A stretch of DNA of 64,000 nucleotides from Musa acuminata AAA Group. Its lineage: Eukaryota; Streptophyta; Magnoliopsida; Zingiberales; Musaceae. A program made the translations under genes and the position numbers. The notes beneath the pieces are model-generated. The model was given only the letters and a program-made list of their open reading frames with translations. It did not search any database and was not told where the DNA came from. Where the stretch lies: positions 25,925,001 through 25,989,000 of the forward strand of contig NC_088340.1 in assembly GCF_036884655.1 (NCBI RefSeq), in the 5' to 3' direction. Below, piece by piece: positions 18,389 through 32,140 of this stretch; within the stretch, counting starts at the first letter, position 1; every line of letters starts with the position of its first letter.

Positions 18389-19858
18389 ATCTCCTCCTTT
18401 TTTATGATAACAATCAATTGATGACGGAGTTAACCTTAACTCACCCTATCTATATGCCATACTTGAGATAAGTCATTCTTAAATTCAAAGCCTTTGAATT
18501 CAAGAGACATATTGATTAGTTAAGTTCATTTAAACTTATCAATTCCCCCATCATGATTCCTATCATGATGTTTCTCTTTGAAAATAATGTCAAGGCATGA
18601 CAACCATTTTCAAGTTTCATATTTCAAATGTGAAAGATAGCAATCATAGCAATTCATCATATGGTACGATATCAACATTGTAAAATTACGATACAAGCTC
18701 TTGATATCTTAACATAATGCATATATTTCAAACGTAAGCTCTATGTATAGCAATTCATTCTATCATAGCAATTCATCATATGGCAAGATATCAATTTGTA
18801 AAATTACAATGCAAGCTCTTGATATCTTAACATAATGCAAATATTTCAAATGTAATCTCTATGTATAGTAATTCATTCTATCATAGCAATTCATCATATG
18901 GCAAGATATCAATTTGTAAAATTGCGATGTAAGCTTTTGATATCTTATCATAATACAAATATGGCAATCGTAGCAATTATAGCAATTCTATCATCAATTT
19001 ACCACATATTTCTCTGATATCTTAACATAATGCAAATATGACAATTATAGCAATTCTATCTATCATCAATTTACCACATATTTCTCCCCCTTTGTCATCA
19101 ACAAAAAGGAGAACGATTTAAGCATATTTCAAGCATAAATGCGGTAATGATTCATGTCATAGAAAGGTTCATGCCATTTTTCAATAATAAGTGATAGAAT
19201 ACCAATTATACAAACATTTCAAGGAAACATGACATGGAGATAGCTTTCATTACATCTTTTTTATTTGTCATTATCTATTTGCATGAAGGAGGAAAGTCAT
19301 TGTGAGCTTACTTAAATGAAGTTAAACAAAACGATAAGAGATTAAATCATGCTTCATTTTTACACGGATCAAGATATACATATAAATTAAATCCATGCAA
19401 GTGTTCATCTCAAAATGAAATCTTCCTTCATCAAGAAGAAATTCATATGAAAGAATCATTTCATCAAATCCCTTTCTCGATTAAAAATTCAAGATAAATC
19501 TATGAGAGATGCATTTTCATATGTCAAAAATCATGGAGCATTGATATGAAATGAACTTGATACATTGATATAAAATCATTTAGGCTCATTAAATCCAAAA
19601 GAGAAATACAAAATCATGTATTCAGATAGTATTATTAGGATCAAGAAAGTCCGGAAATGAAATTCATGTATTCGGACAATGTTTTGCTATAGATTTTCAA
19701 ACACAATCATGAAGGTAAAACATGCTTATCATCATGAAAATTTTGCATCCAAAATACATAATTTCCAACATGTTATTAAGGCATGTAATCATGTAAAATT
19801 CTTTTCATAGCAAATATATGATTGAATCAAAAAAGTTTAAAAAATAAATTTAATAAAT
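18389..19858 (-). other. 3' internal noncoding region of element B
   Basis: Begins with the inverted PPT (ATCTCCTCCTTTTTT). AT-rich without coding potential; holds the repeat array 18643-19090 and a second polypurine tract at 19081-19114. There is no ORF3, unlike A and E. Confidence 0.75.
18643..19090 (-). repeat. ~117-120-bp tandem repeats in element B 3' region
   Basis: Units start ATCATAGCAATTCATCAT at 18643, 18760 and 18880 (the last partial). They are followed by two copies of a shorter TAGCAATTCTATC...CACATATTTCTC unit near 18985 and 19049. Confidence 0.8.
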
Positions 19859-22800
19859 TCATGCATTCGGACAAATCAACATTCCTAATTCTCTTCTAAT
19901 GAAATCAAATTGTTCTTCACTTAAAGGCTTTGTAAAAATATCAGCTAGTTGATGTTTAGTATCAATGAATTCTATAATTATATCATGAATAGTGAAATGA
20001 TCTTGTATAAAGTGATGTCTAATATTAATATGTTTTGTTCTTGAGTGTTGAATGAGATTCTTTGTTAAACATATTGCACTTGTGTTATCACATCTAATGA
20101 GAATATTTTTAAGATGAACTTTATAATCTTCTAAGGTGTTTTTCATCCACATAACTTGTGCACAACATGCATTAGCTGCAATATACTCAACTGTGGTTGT
20201 TGATAGTGCAACCGAGTTTTGTTTCTTGGATGACTAGGAAATAAGGGCATGTCCCAAAAATTGACATGTTCCTGATGTGCATTTTCTATCTAGTCTACAC
20301 CCAACAAAATCCGCATCAACAAAAGCAATTAACTCAAAATTCTTGGATTTTGGATACCATAATCCTAGATTTGTAGTACATTTAAGATATCTAAGTATTC
20401 TTTTAACTGCTTTGAGATAAGATATCTTAGGGTTCGATTGAAACCTAGTACAAAGTCCTACACTGAATATGATATCTGGTCTAATTGCAGTGAGAAAAAG
20501 TAAACTTCCTATCATACCCCTATAAAGTTTTTTGATCGAAGCTTTCTCTACTTTCATCAATTTCTAACTTAGTGGAGGTGCTCATAGGAGTGTTGATAGC
20601 TTTTGAGCTATCCATATTAAATCTTTTTAGCAAATCTAAAGTATATTTAGTTTGACTAATAAATATGTCATTGCTTAGTTATTTAATTTGTACGCCTAAG
20701 AAGAAGGTTAATTCTCCCATCAAACTCATTTCAAATTCAAGGCTCATAGTTTTAGCAAAAGATTCACAAAGATATTCATTCATAGAACCGAAGATAATAT
20801 CATCAACATAAATCTAGATAATGAGAAAATTATTTTCAAAATTCTTGATAAACAATATAGTATCGATCTTGCCTTTTAAGAAATTATTTTCAATAAGAAA
20901 AGAACTATGTCTCTTATACCAAGCCCTTGGGGCTTGTTTTAAACCATAGAGAGCTTTAGTTAATTTAAACACATAATTAGAAAGGCTATTATTTTCAAAT
21001 ATAGGAGGTTGTTCAACATAAACTTCTTTGGAAATAAAGCCATTAAGAAAAGCGCTTTTGATATCCATTTGAAACAACTTAAAATTATTACTACTAGCAT
21101 AGGTAAGGAGCATCCTTATGGCTTCTAATCGAGCCACAGGAGCGAAGGTTTCTTTGTAAATGATATATTCTTCTTGGTTGAAACCGTTGGCCACTAATCT
21201 AGCATTGTTTCTAACCATGATACCAAATTCATCTTGCTTGTTTCTAAAAACCCATTTAGTACCAATAACTAAATGGTCATTTGGCCTAGGAACAAGCTTT
21301 CATACCTCATGTCTCTCAAATTGATTTAACTCATCTTGCATTGCCATTATCTATGAATTATGTTTTATGGCTTCGTCAATACATTTAGGTTCAATTTGGG
21401 AGAGAAAAGTGACGTTGGCATAAAAATTTTTAAGAGAAGAACGTGTTTGAACCTCCTTAGATGTGTCTCCTAAGATTAGCTCCTTAGGATGAGCATCTAC
21501 ATACTTCCAATCCTTGGGTAAGGATGTTTCAGAAGTAGATAAATCCAAGTTGCTAGTTGAAGAAGGGGTTTCATTTAATTTCAAAGAATCGAAATCAATA
21601 TCATCATCAAAATTATTTTTCTTGATTTCTGAAATCTAATTGAAAACAATATGAATGGATTCTTCTATAATTAAAGTTTTTTTATTGAAGATATGAAATG
21701 CTTTAGAAATAAAAAATTAACCAAGAAAAATTCTTTCATCGGATTTAGCATCAAACTTTCCTAAGGTATCTTTTTCATTCAAGATAAAACACTTACATCC
21801 AAAAACTTTAAAATATGAAACATTGGGTTTTTTGTTATTCCACAACTCATAAAGAGTTTTGGTGTGTAAGGGTCTTACTAGAACTCTATTCAAAATATAG
21901 TATGCAGTGTTTACGGCTTTGGCCCAAAAATATTTGGGTAGGCTATGTTCATTCAATATGGTTCTTGTCATTTCTTGTAAATTTATATTTTACTTTCTAC
22001 TACTCCATTTTGTTGAGAATTTCTTGGTGTAGAGAAGTTGTGATTGTATCCATTCAATTCACAAAATTATTGAAAATCACGGTTTTGAAATTCACCACCA
22101 TGATCACTTCTAATTGATGAAATCATAGAACCCTTTTCATTTTGAACAAGTTTACAAAACTTGGTGAAATATCTAAAGCATTTATTTTTGTGTTTCAATA
22201 AATAGGTCCATGTGTATTTACTATAATCATCTACAATAACAAAGGCGTATTTGCTACCTCCTAGGCTTGATGTAGAGATTGGTCTGTATAAATCCTTTTT
22301 TAACAATTTATATTTTCTACTAATTGTTTTGCATTCATCAAATAAGTCATGGAAAGCATTTAATAATTCATTAAATGATAAATCTGCACCATTTAAATTC
22401 GTTACCTCCTCTCCGATGGCCATTAGGGCGTAGTGAGCAACTTGCTCGGTGTTGGACTCCTCTTCTTCGGACGCGCTTGAGTCATCCCACGTTGCTTTGA
22501 GTGCCTTTTTCTTTATTGTTCTCTTCTTGGCTTGGGGACAATCACTTTTGTAGTGTCCCAGCTTCTTGCATTCATAGCAAATAATTTGGTCCTTTTTGGG
22601 TTCAAATTTATTTTTAGTATCATTTTTAAATTTATTTCTTTTAATGAATTTTTTAAATTTCTTTGTTAGAAGTGTCAAGTCATCGTCAAAGTCCTCATCA
22701 CTTGAGTTTTCTCTCAAGTGGTCTTCTTTAGTTCTAAGTGTCATATCCTTCCTATTCTTTGGAAGGATGTCTTCTGGCTCTTCATGAGCTTTGTAAGTCA

Positions 22801-23408
22801 TTTCGTAGGTCATTAATGGCCCGATTAATTCTTCAACAGAGAAGTTGTTTAAATCTTTAGCCTCTTGAATAGCAGTGATTTTCAGGGTCCTAACCCTTTG
22901 GAAGGGATCTTAGAATTTTATTGATGAGCTCAAAATCCGAAAAACTTTTACCGAGTCCTTTTAGACCATTGACAATATCCATGAAACGGGTGTACATGTC
23001 ACCTATGGTCTCGCTCGGTTTCATTCGAAAATGTTCATAAGAATGTACTAAAAGATTGATTTTTGACTCTTTCACTCTACTTATGCCTTCGTGAGTCACT
23101 TCGAGTGTATGCCAAATATCAAATGCAGTTTCATAAATCGAAACACAATTGAACTCGTTTTTATCAAGTGCATAAAATAAGGCATTCATAGCCTTTGCAT
23201 TAAGAGCGAAAGTCTTCTTCTCCAATTCATTCCAATTGATCAATGAGAGAGAAGACTTTGAAAATTCATTTTCAACAATATTCCAAAGTTTAAAATCCAT
23301 GAAAATAAGAAAGATCCTCATTCGGGTCTTCCAATAGGTGTAGTCCGTCCCATTGAACATGGGTGGACGTGTAATAGAGTGGCCCTCTTGGTTTCCGGCG
23401 TATGCCAT
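19859..23408 (-). pseudogene. gag-pol of element B, with a gag-integrase deletion fusion
   Basis: Starts at 23408 (MAYAGNQEGHSITRPPMFNG). The capsid is stopped by a Trp-to-TAG change near 22890. The frame reopens at 22813 with knuckle CYECKKLGHYKSDC and a coiled coil. Near 22296 it passes in frame from KYKLLKK into integrase sequence (SLGGSKYAFVIVDDYSKYTW). The second knuckle, protease and HHCC domain are therefore deleted. RT ([29 protein letters not shown] at 20814-21218) and RNase H (20234-20560 and 19859-20152, ending LADIFTKPLSEEQFDFIRRE) follow with several stops and shifts. Not functional. Confidence 0.88.
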
Positions 23409-23444
23409 CTGGCTTGGATTTTAATCTGATTAAGAGTTAACCCT

Positions 23445-23456
23445 ACTCTGATACCA
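23445..23456 (-). other. Primer-binding site of element B
   Basis: ACTCTGATACCA, the reverse complement of an initiator-Met PBS with one change. Confidence 0.85.
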
Positions 23457-23458
23457 AT

Positions 23459-24815
23459 TGTTAGGATCAAGAGCACTAAGAGGGGGGGGGGGTGAATTAG
23501 TGCAGCGGAAAGCATTCGACGATTAAAGCGACGTTCATATGGTAAAAGCGTTTTTAATGAAAAATCATTTCCAAAAGTTCATCAACTTAAGATCAAGCAA
23601 AAGTATAGTTAAAGTAAAGCAACGGAGGTAGTTTGCAGTTAAGATAGAGAGCAGAATGTAAATTCAAATCGAGATTTAGAGTGGTTCGGTCAATCTTGAC
23701 CTACATCCACTTTTGGCTTCCTCCTTTGATGAGGTCACCGATGTCCACTAGAGGCCTTCCTTCAATAGGCGAAGGCCAACCACCCTTTTACAGCTTTACT
23801 CCTTTTGATGGGCTTAGGAGACAACCCTTATAGATTTTCATTCCTCTCTTAAATGTCAAAACTTAGAAGAAAAGAGGGAGAAGAACTTCTAGCCTTTTAC
23901 AATACTTTTAAGCTCTCAAATTCTCAGAATAAATGCAAGCTTTTGGTGCCCTTTCATGCAGAAAAGGGTGGGGTTTATATAGACCTCAACTGGTTTGAAT
24001 TTGGAGCTCAAAAGTGTTATCTCCCATATTTCCGGGGTCCTAGCGGTACCACCACCATAATTGAGCGGTACTATCGCCTAGCATCTGACATTGGGTGGTA
24101 CTACCGCTCAGTCTGGGCAGTACCACTGCCTGGCAGAGCTCGGAGACTAAGCTCTAGTGATACCACCGCCTAACTAGGGTGGTACCACCACTTGGCAGGA
24201 ATAACTATCGATGATACCACCGCCTGACAGGGGCGATACTACCGCTTAGAATTCCTAGGAGACCAAGTCTCCTAGGTAGTGCCACCACTGGCTAGGAATT
24301 CTAGGTCCGAATGGGCTAATCCATTCGGCCCAATTTGGGTTTGTTCAGGGCCTAATTGGCCCCAGATTAAGTTAATGGGATTACCTCCCAATTCTAACTT
24401 ATCTACCTGCTAACCACAACACTTAAGACATTAATGCTGCAAATTGTGTTCTGGTGCACCAATCGCTTCTTCCAGCGAGCTTCCGACGAACTTCCAACGA
24501 ACATCCGACGAACCCTTAGTGATGCTCCGGCGGACTTTCTACAAACTCCTGGACTTGCGATGATCCTCTTGGCGAGTTCCAACGAGCTTCTTTGGCAAGC
24601 TCATGGACTTCTCGGATTGTTCCTACAGAACCTCCGACAACCGTCCAGACTTCTGACGAACTCTCGAACCCCCAACGTGATCTTGGCCTTGACTTCGGCT
24701 CAACAACTGCTGCATGTCTTACTGCCATCGTAGTTAATCCTACACACTTATCTCAACATATGGATTAGATAACCAAATGACAATTGACTTCATCATTAAA
24801 ATCCGAGATTCAATA
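23459..24815 (-). repeat. 5' LTR of element B
   Basis: 1,357 bp, TGTTAGGATC to GATTCAATA. G11 tract near 23482, hairpin 23688, minus TATA box near 23974, palindromes 24045-24290, TTCCGACGAAC zone 24440-24680. Confidence 0.92.
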
Positions 24816-27800
24816 GATTACACATAATGAAAGACTAGAATGAGGATCTTCCTAATTTCAATGGACTTTGAATTATAAAGTATTATAGAAAATGGGTTTC
24901 AAAAATCTTCTCTTCCAATGAACAATTGGAATAAATTGGAGAAGAAGACTTTCACTTTAAATGCTAAGGCTATGAATGTCTTGCTTTGTGCTTTAGATAA
25001 AATGAATTCAATCGAGTATCTATTTGTGAAATAGCTTTTGATATATGTCACACACTCAAAGTGGTTCATGAAGGCACTAGTAGAGTGAAGGAGTAAAAAA
25101 TTAATCTTTTAGTGCATACTTATGAGTTGTTTCGGATGAAACCGAGTGAGACCACTAGAGACATGTACACCGATTTACAGATGTCGTCAATGGTCTAAAA
25201 GGACTTGGTAAAGGTTTCTCAGATTTTGAACTTGTTAATAAAATTTTAAGATCCCTTCTAAAGAGTTGGGACCCTAAAGTTACAGTCATTCAAGAGGTCA
25301 AAAATTTAAATAACTTTCCTCTTGAAGAACTAATCAGGTCACTAATGACCTATGAGATGACATGTAATGCTCATGAAGAGCTTGAATATAACCTTCCAAT
25401 GAACAGGAAGGATATGGCACTAAGAACTCAAGAAGACCACTTAAAAGAAAATTCAAGTGATGAGAACTTTGATGAAGACTTGGCATTCTTAACAAGAAAA
25501 ATTCATAAAAAAATAAATTTAAAAATAAAATTGAACCCAAGCAAGAACAAGTGATATGCTATGAATGCAAGAAGTCGGGACACTCCAAGAGTGAATATCC
25601 CCTAGCAAAGAGGAAGCAACCAAAGAAGAAAAAGGCTCTTAAAGCAACTTGGGATGACTCAAGTGCATCCGAAGAAGAGGAGCCAACCAACACTGAGCAA
25701 GTTCCTCACTACGCACTAATGGCTAATGGAGATGAGGTAATAAGTTCATTAGACGTAAATTTATCTTTCGATGAGCTTTTAAGTGTCTTTCATAAATTGA
25801 TTGATGAATGTAGAACCTTGAGTAAAAAGTATAACTATTTGAAAAAGGAACATGCTTCTCTTGTTAGTAATTTTGATAGACTAAAAATTGAGCATGATGA
25901 TAGTTTAGCTCCCTGCACAAAATGCCATGAAGTAGAAACACTTAGAATGGATAAATTGCTGCTCAAAGAAACCTTGGAAAGGTTTGAGATTGGTAGCAAG
26001 TCCTTAAACATGATCCTTGCTAATAAGGGTCACGTTCATAGAAAAAGCGAAATCAGATTTGTGAGTAGCTCTCACCAAAATCCAACAACCTTTGTTAAAG
26101 GCCCTACTTTATATGTTTCACCTCAAAACAAATGTAACTTTTGTTATAAATTTGGGCCTGTAGCTTATCATTGTCCATTTAAGAAATATAGTCCACACAA
26201 ACTGATTTGGGTTCCTAAAGGAACCGTAAAGAACTGCATGTAAATTGATAAGTTAAGCCGATCGATTTTTGAGGCACCCAAGGTCAAATGGGTACCTAAA
26301 AATTTTCTTTTTTTGTAGAAACGGTTACATCATAAGCTAGGAGCAAGAGATGGTACCTTGATAGTGGATGCTTAAGGCATATGACTGGAGATCCATCTCA
26401 ATTCTCTAAGCTCACTAGCCTAGATGAAAGATATGTCACGTTCGGAGACAACAATAAGGGTAAAATCATTGGCAAAGGAACCATAGGTAACACATCCAAC
26501 TTTTTTATTGAAGATGTGTTATTAGTTGATGGCTTAAAGCATAACCTATTGAGCATTAGTCAAATATGTTATAAAGGATACATAATTAGATTTGAATCCA
26601 ATTCTTGCATTATTGAAAAACTATATAAAAATACATCTATTATTGCTCTAAAATAAAATAATGTATACACTATCGACATTGATGATCTTTATAATGAAAT
26701 ATATTTTTTGGATTTGAATGATGATGCTTGGCTTTGACATAGGAGATTAAGTCATTCTAGCATGAAACTAATCTCTTAAATCTCATCCAAAGAACTTGTA
26801 AGAGGGATTCCTCACATTAAGTTCGTTAAATACAATGTGTGTGATGCATGTCAACTAAGAAAACAAATAAAAGATAGTTTTAGACCAAAAAACCAAATAA
26901 GCACCTCTAGACCATTGCAATTGATCCACATGGACTTGTTCGGACTAATTACTACATCAAGTCTAGGAGATCGTAAATACACCTTTCTTATCGTAGATGA
27001 TTATAGTAGATACACTTGGACTTACTTCTTGACACATAAAAATGATTGCTTTAGGTATTTTTCTAAGTTTTGTAAATTTGTTCAAAATGAAAAGGGTTTT
27101 ATGATTTTATCAATTCGAAGTGATCACGGTGGTGAATTTTAAAACTGTTATTTCCTAGAATTTTATGAATCTAATAGATACAACTATAATTTCTCTACTC
27201 CCAGAAATCCTCAACAAAATGGAATAGTAGAAAGAAAAAATAGAAACTTACAAGAAATGACAAGAACCATGTTAAATGAACATAGTCTACCCAAATATTT
27301 GGTCGAAGTTGTAAATACGGCATGCTATGTCATGAATAGGGTTCTAGTAAGACCATTACTTTCCAAAACACCTTATGAGTTGTGGAACAACAAAAATCCC
27401 TATGTTTCATATTTTAATGTTTTTGGTTGTAAATGTTTTATCTTGAATGATAAAGATGCCTTAGGAAAGTTTGATGCAAAATCCAATGAAGGAATTTTTC
27501 TTAGTAACTCTTTTATTTCTAAGGCTTTTCGTATCTTTAACAAAAGAACTTTGATTATAGAAGAGTCTATTTATGTGATTTTTAATAAAGTTTTCCAAAA
27601 CTAAGAAAAATGATTTTGATGATGATCTTAACTTTGATACTTTAAATTTAAATAAAACCCTTTCTCCATCTAGCAACTTGGATGCATCTTCTTCCGAAGC
27701 ATCCTTACCTAAGAAAGGGAAGTACGTAGATGCTCATCCTAAGGAGCTAATCATAGGAGACACAACAAAAGGGGTTCAAACTCATTCTTCTCTTCAGAAT

Positions 27801-29364
27801 TTTTGTGCCAACACCACTTTTCTCTCTTAAATTGAACCTAAATGTATTGACGAGGCCTTGAAAGATGATTCATGGGTTATCGCAATGTAAGAAAAGTGAA
27901 ATCAATTTGAGAGAAATAAGGTATGGAAGCTTGTTCCAAGGCCAAATGACCATTTAGTTATTGGTAATAAATGGGTCTTTAGAAACAAGCAAGATGAACA
28001 TGGTATCGTGGTTAGAAACAAGGCTCGATTAGTGGCGAAAGGTTTTAACTAAAAAGAAGGTATCGATTATGAAGAAACATTCACTCTTGTGGCACGATTA
28101 GAAGCCATAAGATGCTCATTGCCTATGCTAGTAGTAATAATTTTAAGTTGTTTCAAATGGATGTTAAAAGTATTTTTTTTAATGGCTTTATTTCCGAAGA
28201 AGTTTATGTTGAACACCCTCCCAGATTTGTGAATGATAATTTTTCTAATCATGTGTTTAAATTGACTAAAGCTCTCTATGAATTAAAATAAGCCCCAAGG
28301 GCTTGGTATGAGAGACTTAACTCATTTCTTATACAAAATAATTTTTCTAAAGGCAAGGTTGATACCACATTATTTATTAAAAATTTTAAAAATAATTTTT
28401 TTATTATTTAAATTTATATTGATGACATCATTTTTGGGTCCACAGATGAATCTTTATGCGAATCATTTGTAAAGAGTATGAGTCTAGAATTTGAAATGAG
28501 TTTGATGGGGGAACTAACCTTCTTTCTAGACTTACAAATCAAACAACTTAGTAATGGTACTTTTCTTAGTAAAAAAAAAATTGTATTAGACTTGCTAAAA
28601 TGGTTTAATATGGATAGCTCAAAGGTTGTCAATACTCCTACAAGTACCTCCACTAAGTTAGACATTGACGAAAGTGGAGAAAGCTTTGATCAAAAAGCTT
28701 ATAGAGGTATGATAGATAGTTTACTATACCTCACCGCAACAAGACCGGATATCATGTTTAGCATAGGACTTTGTGCTAGGTTTCAATCTAATTGTCAGCT
28801 ATCTCATCTTAAAGCAGTTAAAAGAATATTTAGATATCTTAAAGGAACTACTAATCTAGGATTATGGTATCCAAAATCCAAAAACCTTATGTTAATTGCT
28901 TATGCTGATGCGAATTTTGGTGTATGTAGATTAGATAGAAAAAGCACATCCAAAACATATCAATTCTTAGGTCATGCACTTGTCTCTTGGTCTTCCAAGA
29001 AACAAAACTCGGTTATACTATCTACAACCGAAGCCAAATACCTAGCTGCTAATGCATGTTGTGCACAAGTCGTATGGATGAAAAACTTATTAGAAGATTA
29101 TAGAATTTATCTTAAGAATATTCCGATAAAATGTGATAACATAAGTGTAATATGTTTAACAAAAAATCCTATTCAACACTCTAGAACTAAACATATTGAC
29201 ATTATGTATCATTTCATAAGAGATCATGTTAATAATCATGATTAATATTCGAATTCATTGATATGAAGCATCAATTGGCCGATATCTTTACAAAATCCTT
29301 AAATGAAGAACAATTTGATTTCATTAGAAGAGAAATATGCATGTTAAAATGTCTGAATGCATGA
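24816..29364 (+). pseudogene. gag-pol of element C (main part, heavily mutated)
   Basis: Continues the gag stub at 11633 after the GATTA duplication. Visible: the capsid remainder, a first knuckle CYECKKSGHSKSEY with its last Cys lost (about 25555), a coiled coil, and a second knuckle CNFCYKFGPVAYHC with the His lost (about 26130). Protease traces lie near 26345 and integrase at 26381-27604 (CDACQLRKQ, IVDDYSRYTW, SDHGGEF). RT (27920-28660) has the active-site stretch as YIDD beside a stop. RNase H (28870-29330) has ADANFG and STTEAKY where the family has ADADFG and STAEAEY. Dozens of stops and shifts make it an old copy. Confidence 0.88.
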
Positions 29365-30464
29365 GTTGTTATATTGTATCAAGTTTATTCCATACCCTTA
29401 CTCCATCATGTAATGATGTTTGATACACTTAGTCCCTTCACCCATTGAACTTATTGACAAATGCATCTTTCATGGATTTCACTATTATGAATTCTTAATG
29501 AGAAATAGATTGTATTCATGGACCTCATTTTTATCCTTTCTTACAAACTATACCTTACTCCTCTCATGAAAGAAGGAAGAATTTTTATGAATTTTTAGTA
29601 TGAGATGATAACTTGCAAGAGTAAGGATTTGATTTCACATGAATATCTTGATCCTTTTCATAAATCCCTTCTCTTTGTTAAAATTGAAGTATGATTTAAT
29701 GAAACTTATTTATTATTTTTGATATGGTTCAAATCCCTTCATAAATTTGGGTCTTCATGGATTCCTCCCTTACCCTTCTTGTTCTTATGACAAAGGAAGA
29801 AAAAGACTTGCATAACTAAAAAGGAACCAAAAAGCCATTGAGTAAAAATGTTAGCTTATTTAAAGAAAAATTATCATGCAAAGTTTTGTTTGCCTTCATT
29901 TATTGCTTGCATACATTCATTGTGAAACTTGCTTGAATTTTTACCACACTTGCATTGTTGAATTGTTCTCCTTTTTGTTGATGACAAAAGGGGAGAAATA
30001 TGGTAAATTGATGACAACTTGACATATTAAACAATGTGTAAAATGTATTGCATTATAGATACTTGGTAAATGTCTTTCATTATGTTAAGATATCATAAGC
30101 TCAACTTGCTATTTACAATTGATATCTTACCATGGATTGATGAATTATTATCTTTTATCAAGAATTGACATCTAGTTAAAATTCATATTCGAAATTCATA
30201 AATAATGATTGATTATCATTGGACTTGAAAATGGATGTCATGCCTTGACATCATTTTCACAAATACGAAGCATTGTATTTTGAATTAGTAAATAGACTTG
30301 AAAATGTATGTTGATAAGTTTAAATGAATTTAACTTATCGGCTTGATACTTGAATTCAGAGGCTTTGAATTCAATAATGTATTTTCTCAAGTATGGCATA
30401 TAGATAGGGGGAGTTAAGGTTAACTCCGTCATCAATTGATTGTCATCAACAAAAAGGGGGAGAT
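29365..30464 (+). other. 3' internal noncoding region of element C
   Basis: AT-rich and noncoding, with no ORF3. A second polypurine tract (TGATGACAAAAGGGGAGAA) lies at 29970-30000 and the LTR-adjacent tract CAAAAAGGGGGAGAT at about 30449-30463. Confidence 0.75.
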
Positions 30465-30470
30465 TGTTAA
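30465..30470 (+). repeat. First six bases of the 3' LTR of element C
   Basis: TGTTAA after the polypurine tract. Element E inserted here, and the LTR resumes at 39052. Confidence 0.8.
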
Positions 30471-32140
30471 TGTTAGGATCAAGAGCACTAAGAGGGGGGG
30501 GGGGGGTGAATTAGTGCAGCGGAAAACCTTCTACGATAAAAACTACGTTCATTCGTTAAAAGTGATTTCGGTAAGAAAGCCGATTCGTAAATCACTTTAA
30601 CTTTTGCTTAAGCGAGATGCAGCAAAGATATAAATGCAGTTTGCAGTTATGATTCAAATATGATAGTAGGCGCAAACTGAAATATGATATTCGCACGAAG
30701 AAACTGATTTACGTCTAAATACTGCTTCGTAAATCACTTGATTAGGCGAGATACAGTTTAAGCAAGGATATAAAGGCAGTTTGCAGTTATGATAGAAATC
30801 AAAACGTAAAAGCAAACTGAAATATGATGATCGTACGAAAAAACATATTTACGTCTAAACGCTGATTCGGAAAGTGCAAAGCTTGAAACCCGATCGTATA
30901 TGCACAGAAAGCGGTAAGCTTTAGAGGAGGTTTGCAGTAAAGATAATATGCTTAAAGTAAATGAAAACCGAGATTTAGAGTGGTTCGGTCAATCTTGACC
31001 TACTCCAATTTTGGCTTCCTCCACCGACAATGTCACCGACGTCAACTAGAGGCCTTCCTTCAATTGGCGAAGGCCAACCACCCTTTTACAGTTTCACTCC
31101 TTTTGACGGGCTTAGGAGACAACCCTTACAGAATTTTCTCTCCTCTCTTTATAGCTCAGAACTTGGAAGAAAAGAGGGAGAAGAACTTTTGGCCTTTACA
31201 ACAATTTTGAGCTCTAAAAATCACAGAACAAGATCAGGATTTCGGTGTTAGTTCATTGCCCTTTCAGTGCTGAATGGGTGGGGTATTTATAGGCCCCAAC
31301 CCAGTTCAAATTTAGAGCTCAAAACTTTCATTCCCGGAATTCCAGGATCAGGCAATTGCACCTCCTGGCAGAGCTCGAAGACTGAGCCTCTAGGCGGTGC
31401 CACCTCCTGTCAGGGGCGGTTGCACCTCCTGCCAAATCTCGAAGACCGAGATCAGGCGGTGCCACCTCCTGTCAGGGGAGGTTGCATCGCCCAGTCTCGC
31501 TCGGAGACTGAGCCCAGGCGGTGCCACCGCTTGGCTGGAGCAGTTGCACCTCCCAGTCTCGCTCGGAGACTGAGCCCAGGTGGTGCAACCTCCTGCCTTG
31601 GGCGGTTCAACCGCCTGGCAGAAATCAGGGTCCGAATGGGTTGATCCATTCGGCCCAATTTGGGTTTTTCAGGGGCCCAATTGCCCCATGATTAAGTTAA
31701 TGGGATCACCTCCCATTTCCAACTTAATCATTGTGCTAACTATGATATTCCCTAAGACATTTACTGCAACTTGCTCCGGTGCGTCAATCGCTTCTTTCGG
31801 CGAGCTTCCGACGAACTTTCGTCGATCATCCGATGAACCCTCGGTGATGCTCCTGCGGACTTCCGGCAAACTCCTGGACTTGCGACGATCCACTTGGCTA
31901 GTTTCGATGAGCTTCTTTGGCAAGCTCATGGACTTCTCGGATTTGTTCCCGCAGAACCTCCGACGACTGTCCGAACTTCCGTCGAACTCTCGAACTCCCA
32001 ACGTGATCATTGTCTTGACTCCGGCGTAACTCCTGCTGCATGTGTTACTTTCATTGTAGTTAATCCTGCACACTTATCTCAACATATAGATTAGATAACA
32101 AATGACAATTGACTTCATCATCAAAATCCGAGATTCAACA
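30471..32140 (-). repeat. 3' LTR of element E
   Basis: 1,670 bp, TGTTAGGATC to GATTCAACA. G13 tract, hairpin 30987, minus TATA box 31284-31291, palindromes 31350-31620, TTCCGACGAAC zone 31765-32010. An extra block with near-repeats (GATTTACGTCTAAA-type, about 30530-30900) makes it longer than the B LTRs; the right LTR shares it. Confidence 0.92.
31350..31620 (-). repeat. U3 palindrome cluster, element E 3' LTR
   Basis: GGCGGTGCCACCTCC / GGCGGTTGCACC units alternating with GAGCTCGAAGACCGAG-like and CTCGGAGACTGAG motifs. The right LTR equivalent at 38175-38530 is longer. Confidence 0.75.

Larger units (their letters stand above)
11701..24815 (-). mobile_element. SIRE-like element B, inserted in gag of element C
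   Basis: Minus-strand element with LTRs at both ends, an inverted PPT after the left LTR and an inverted PBS before the right LTR. The 5-bp target duplication GATTA (11696-11700 and 24816-24820) is exact. Its 3' LTR was later invaded by chromovirus G. The terminal dinucleotides have decayed (AATTAGG at the left, CAATA at the right). Confidence 0.93.

Noticed and set aside
31267..31644. Frames rich in Gly-Ala-Thr-Pro-Arg-Trp (also 5184-5562, 7974-8246, 38113-38376, 40578-40938, 59124-59406)
   Set aside because: They are translations of the GC-rich palindrome arrays in several frames and on both strands, not proteins.
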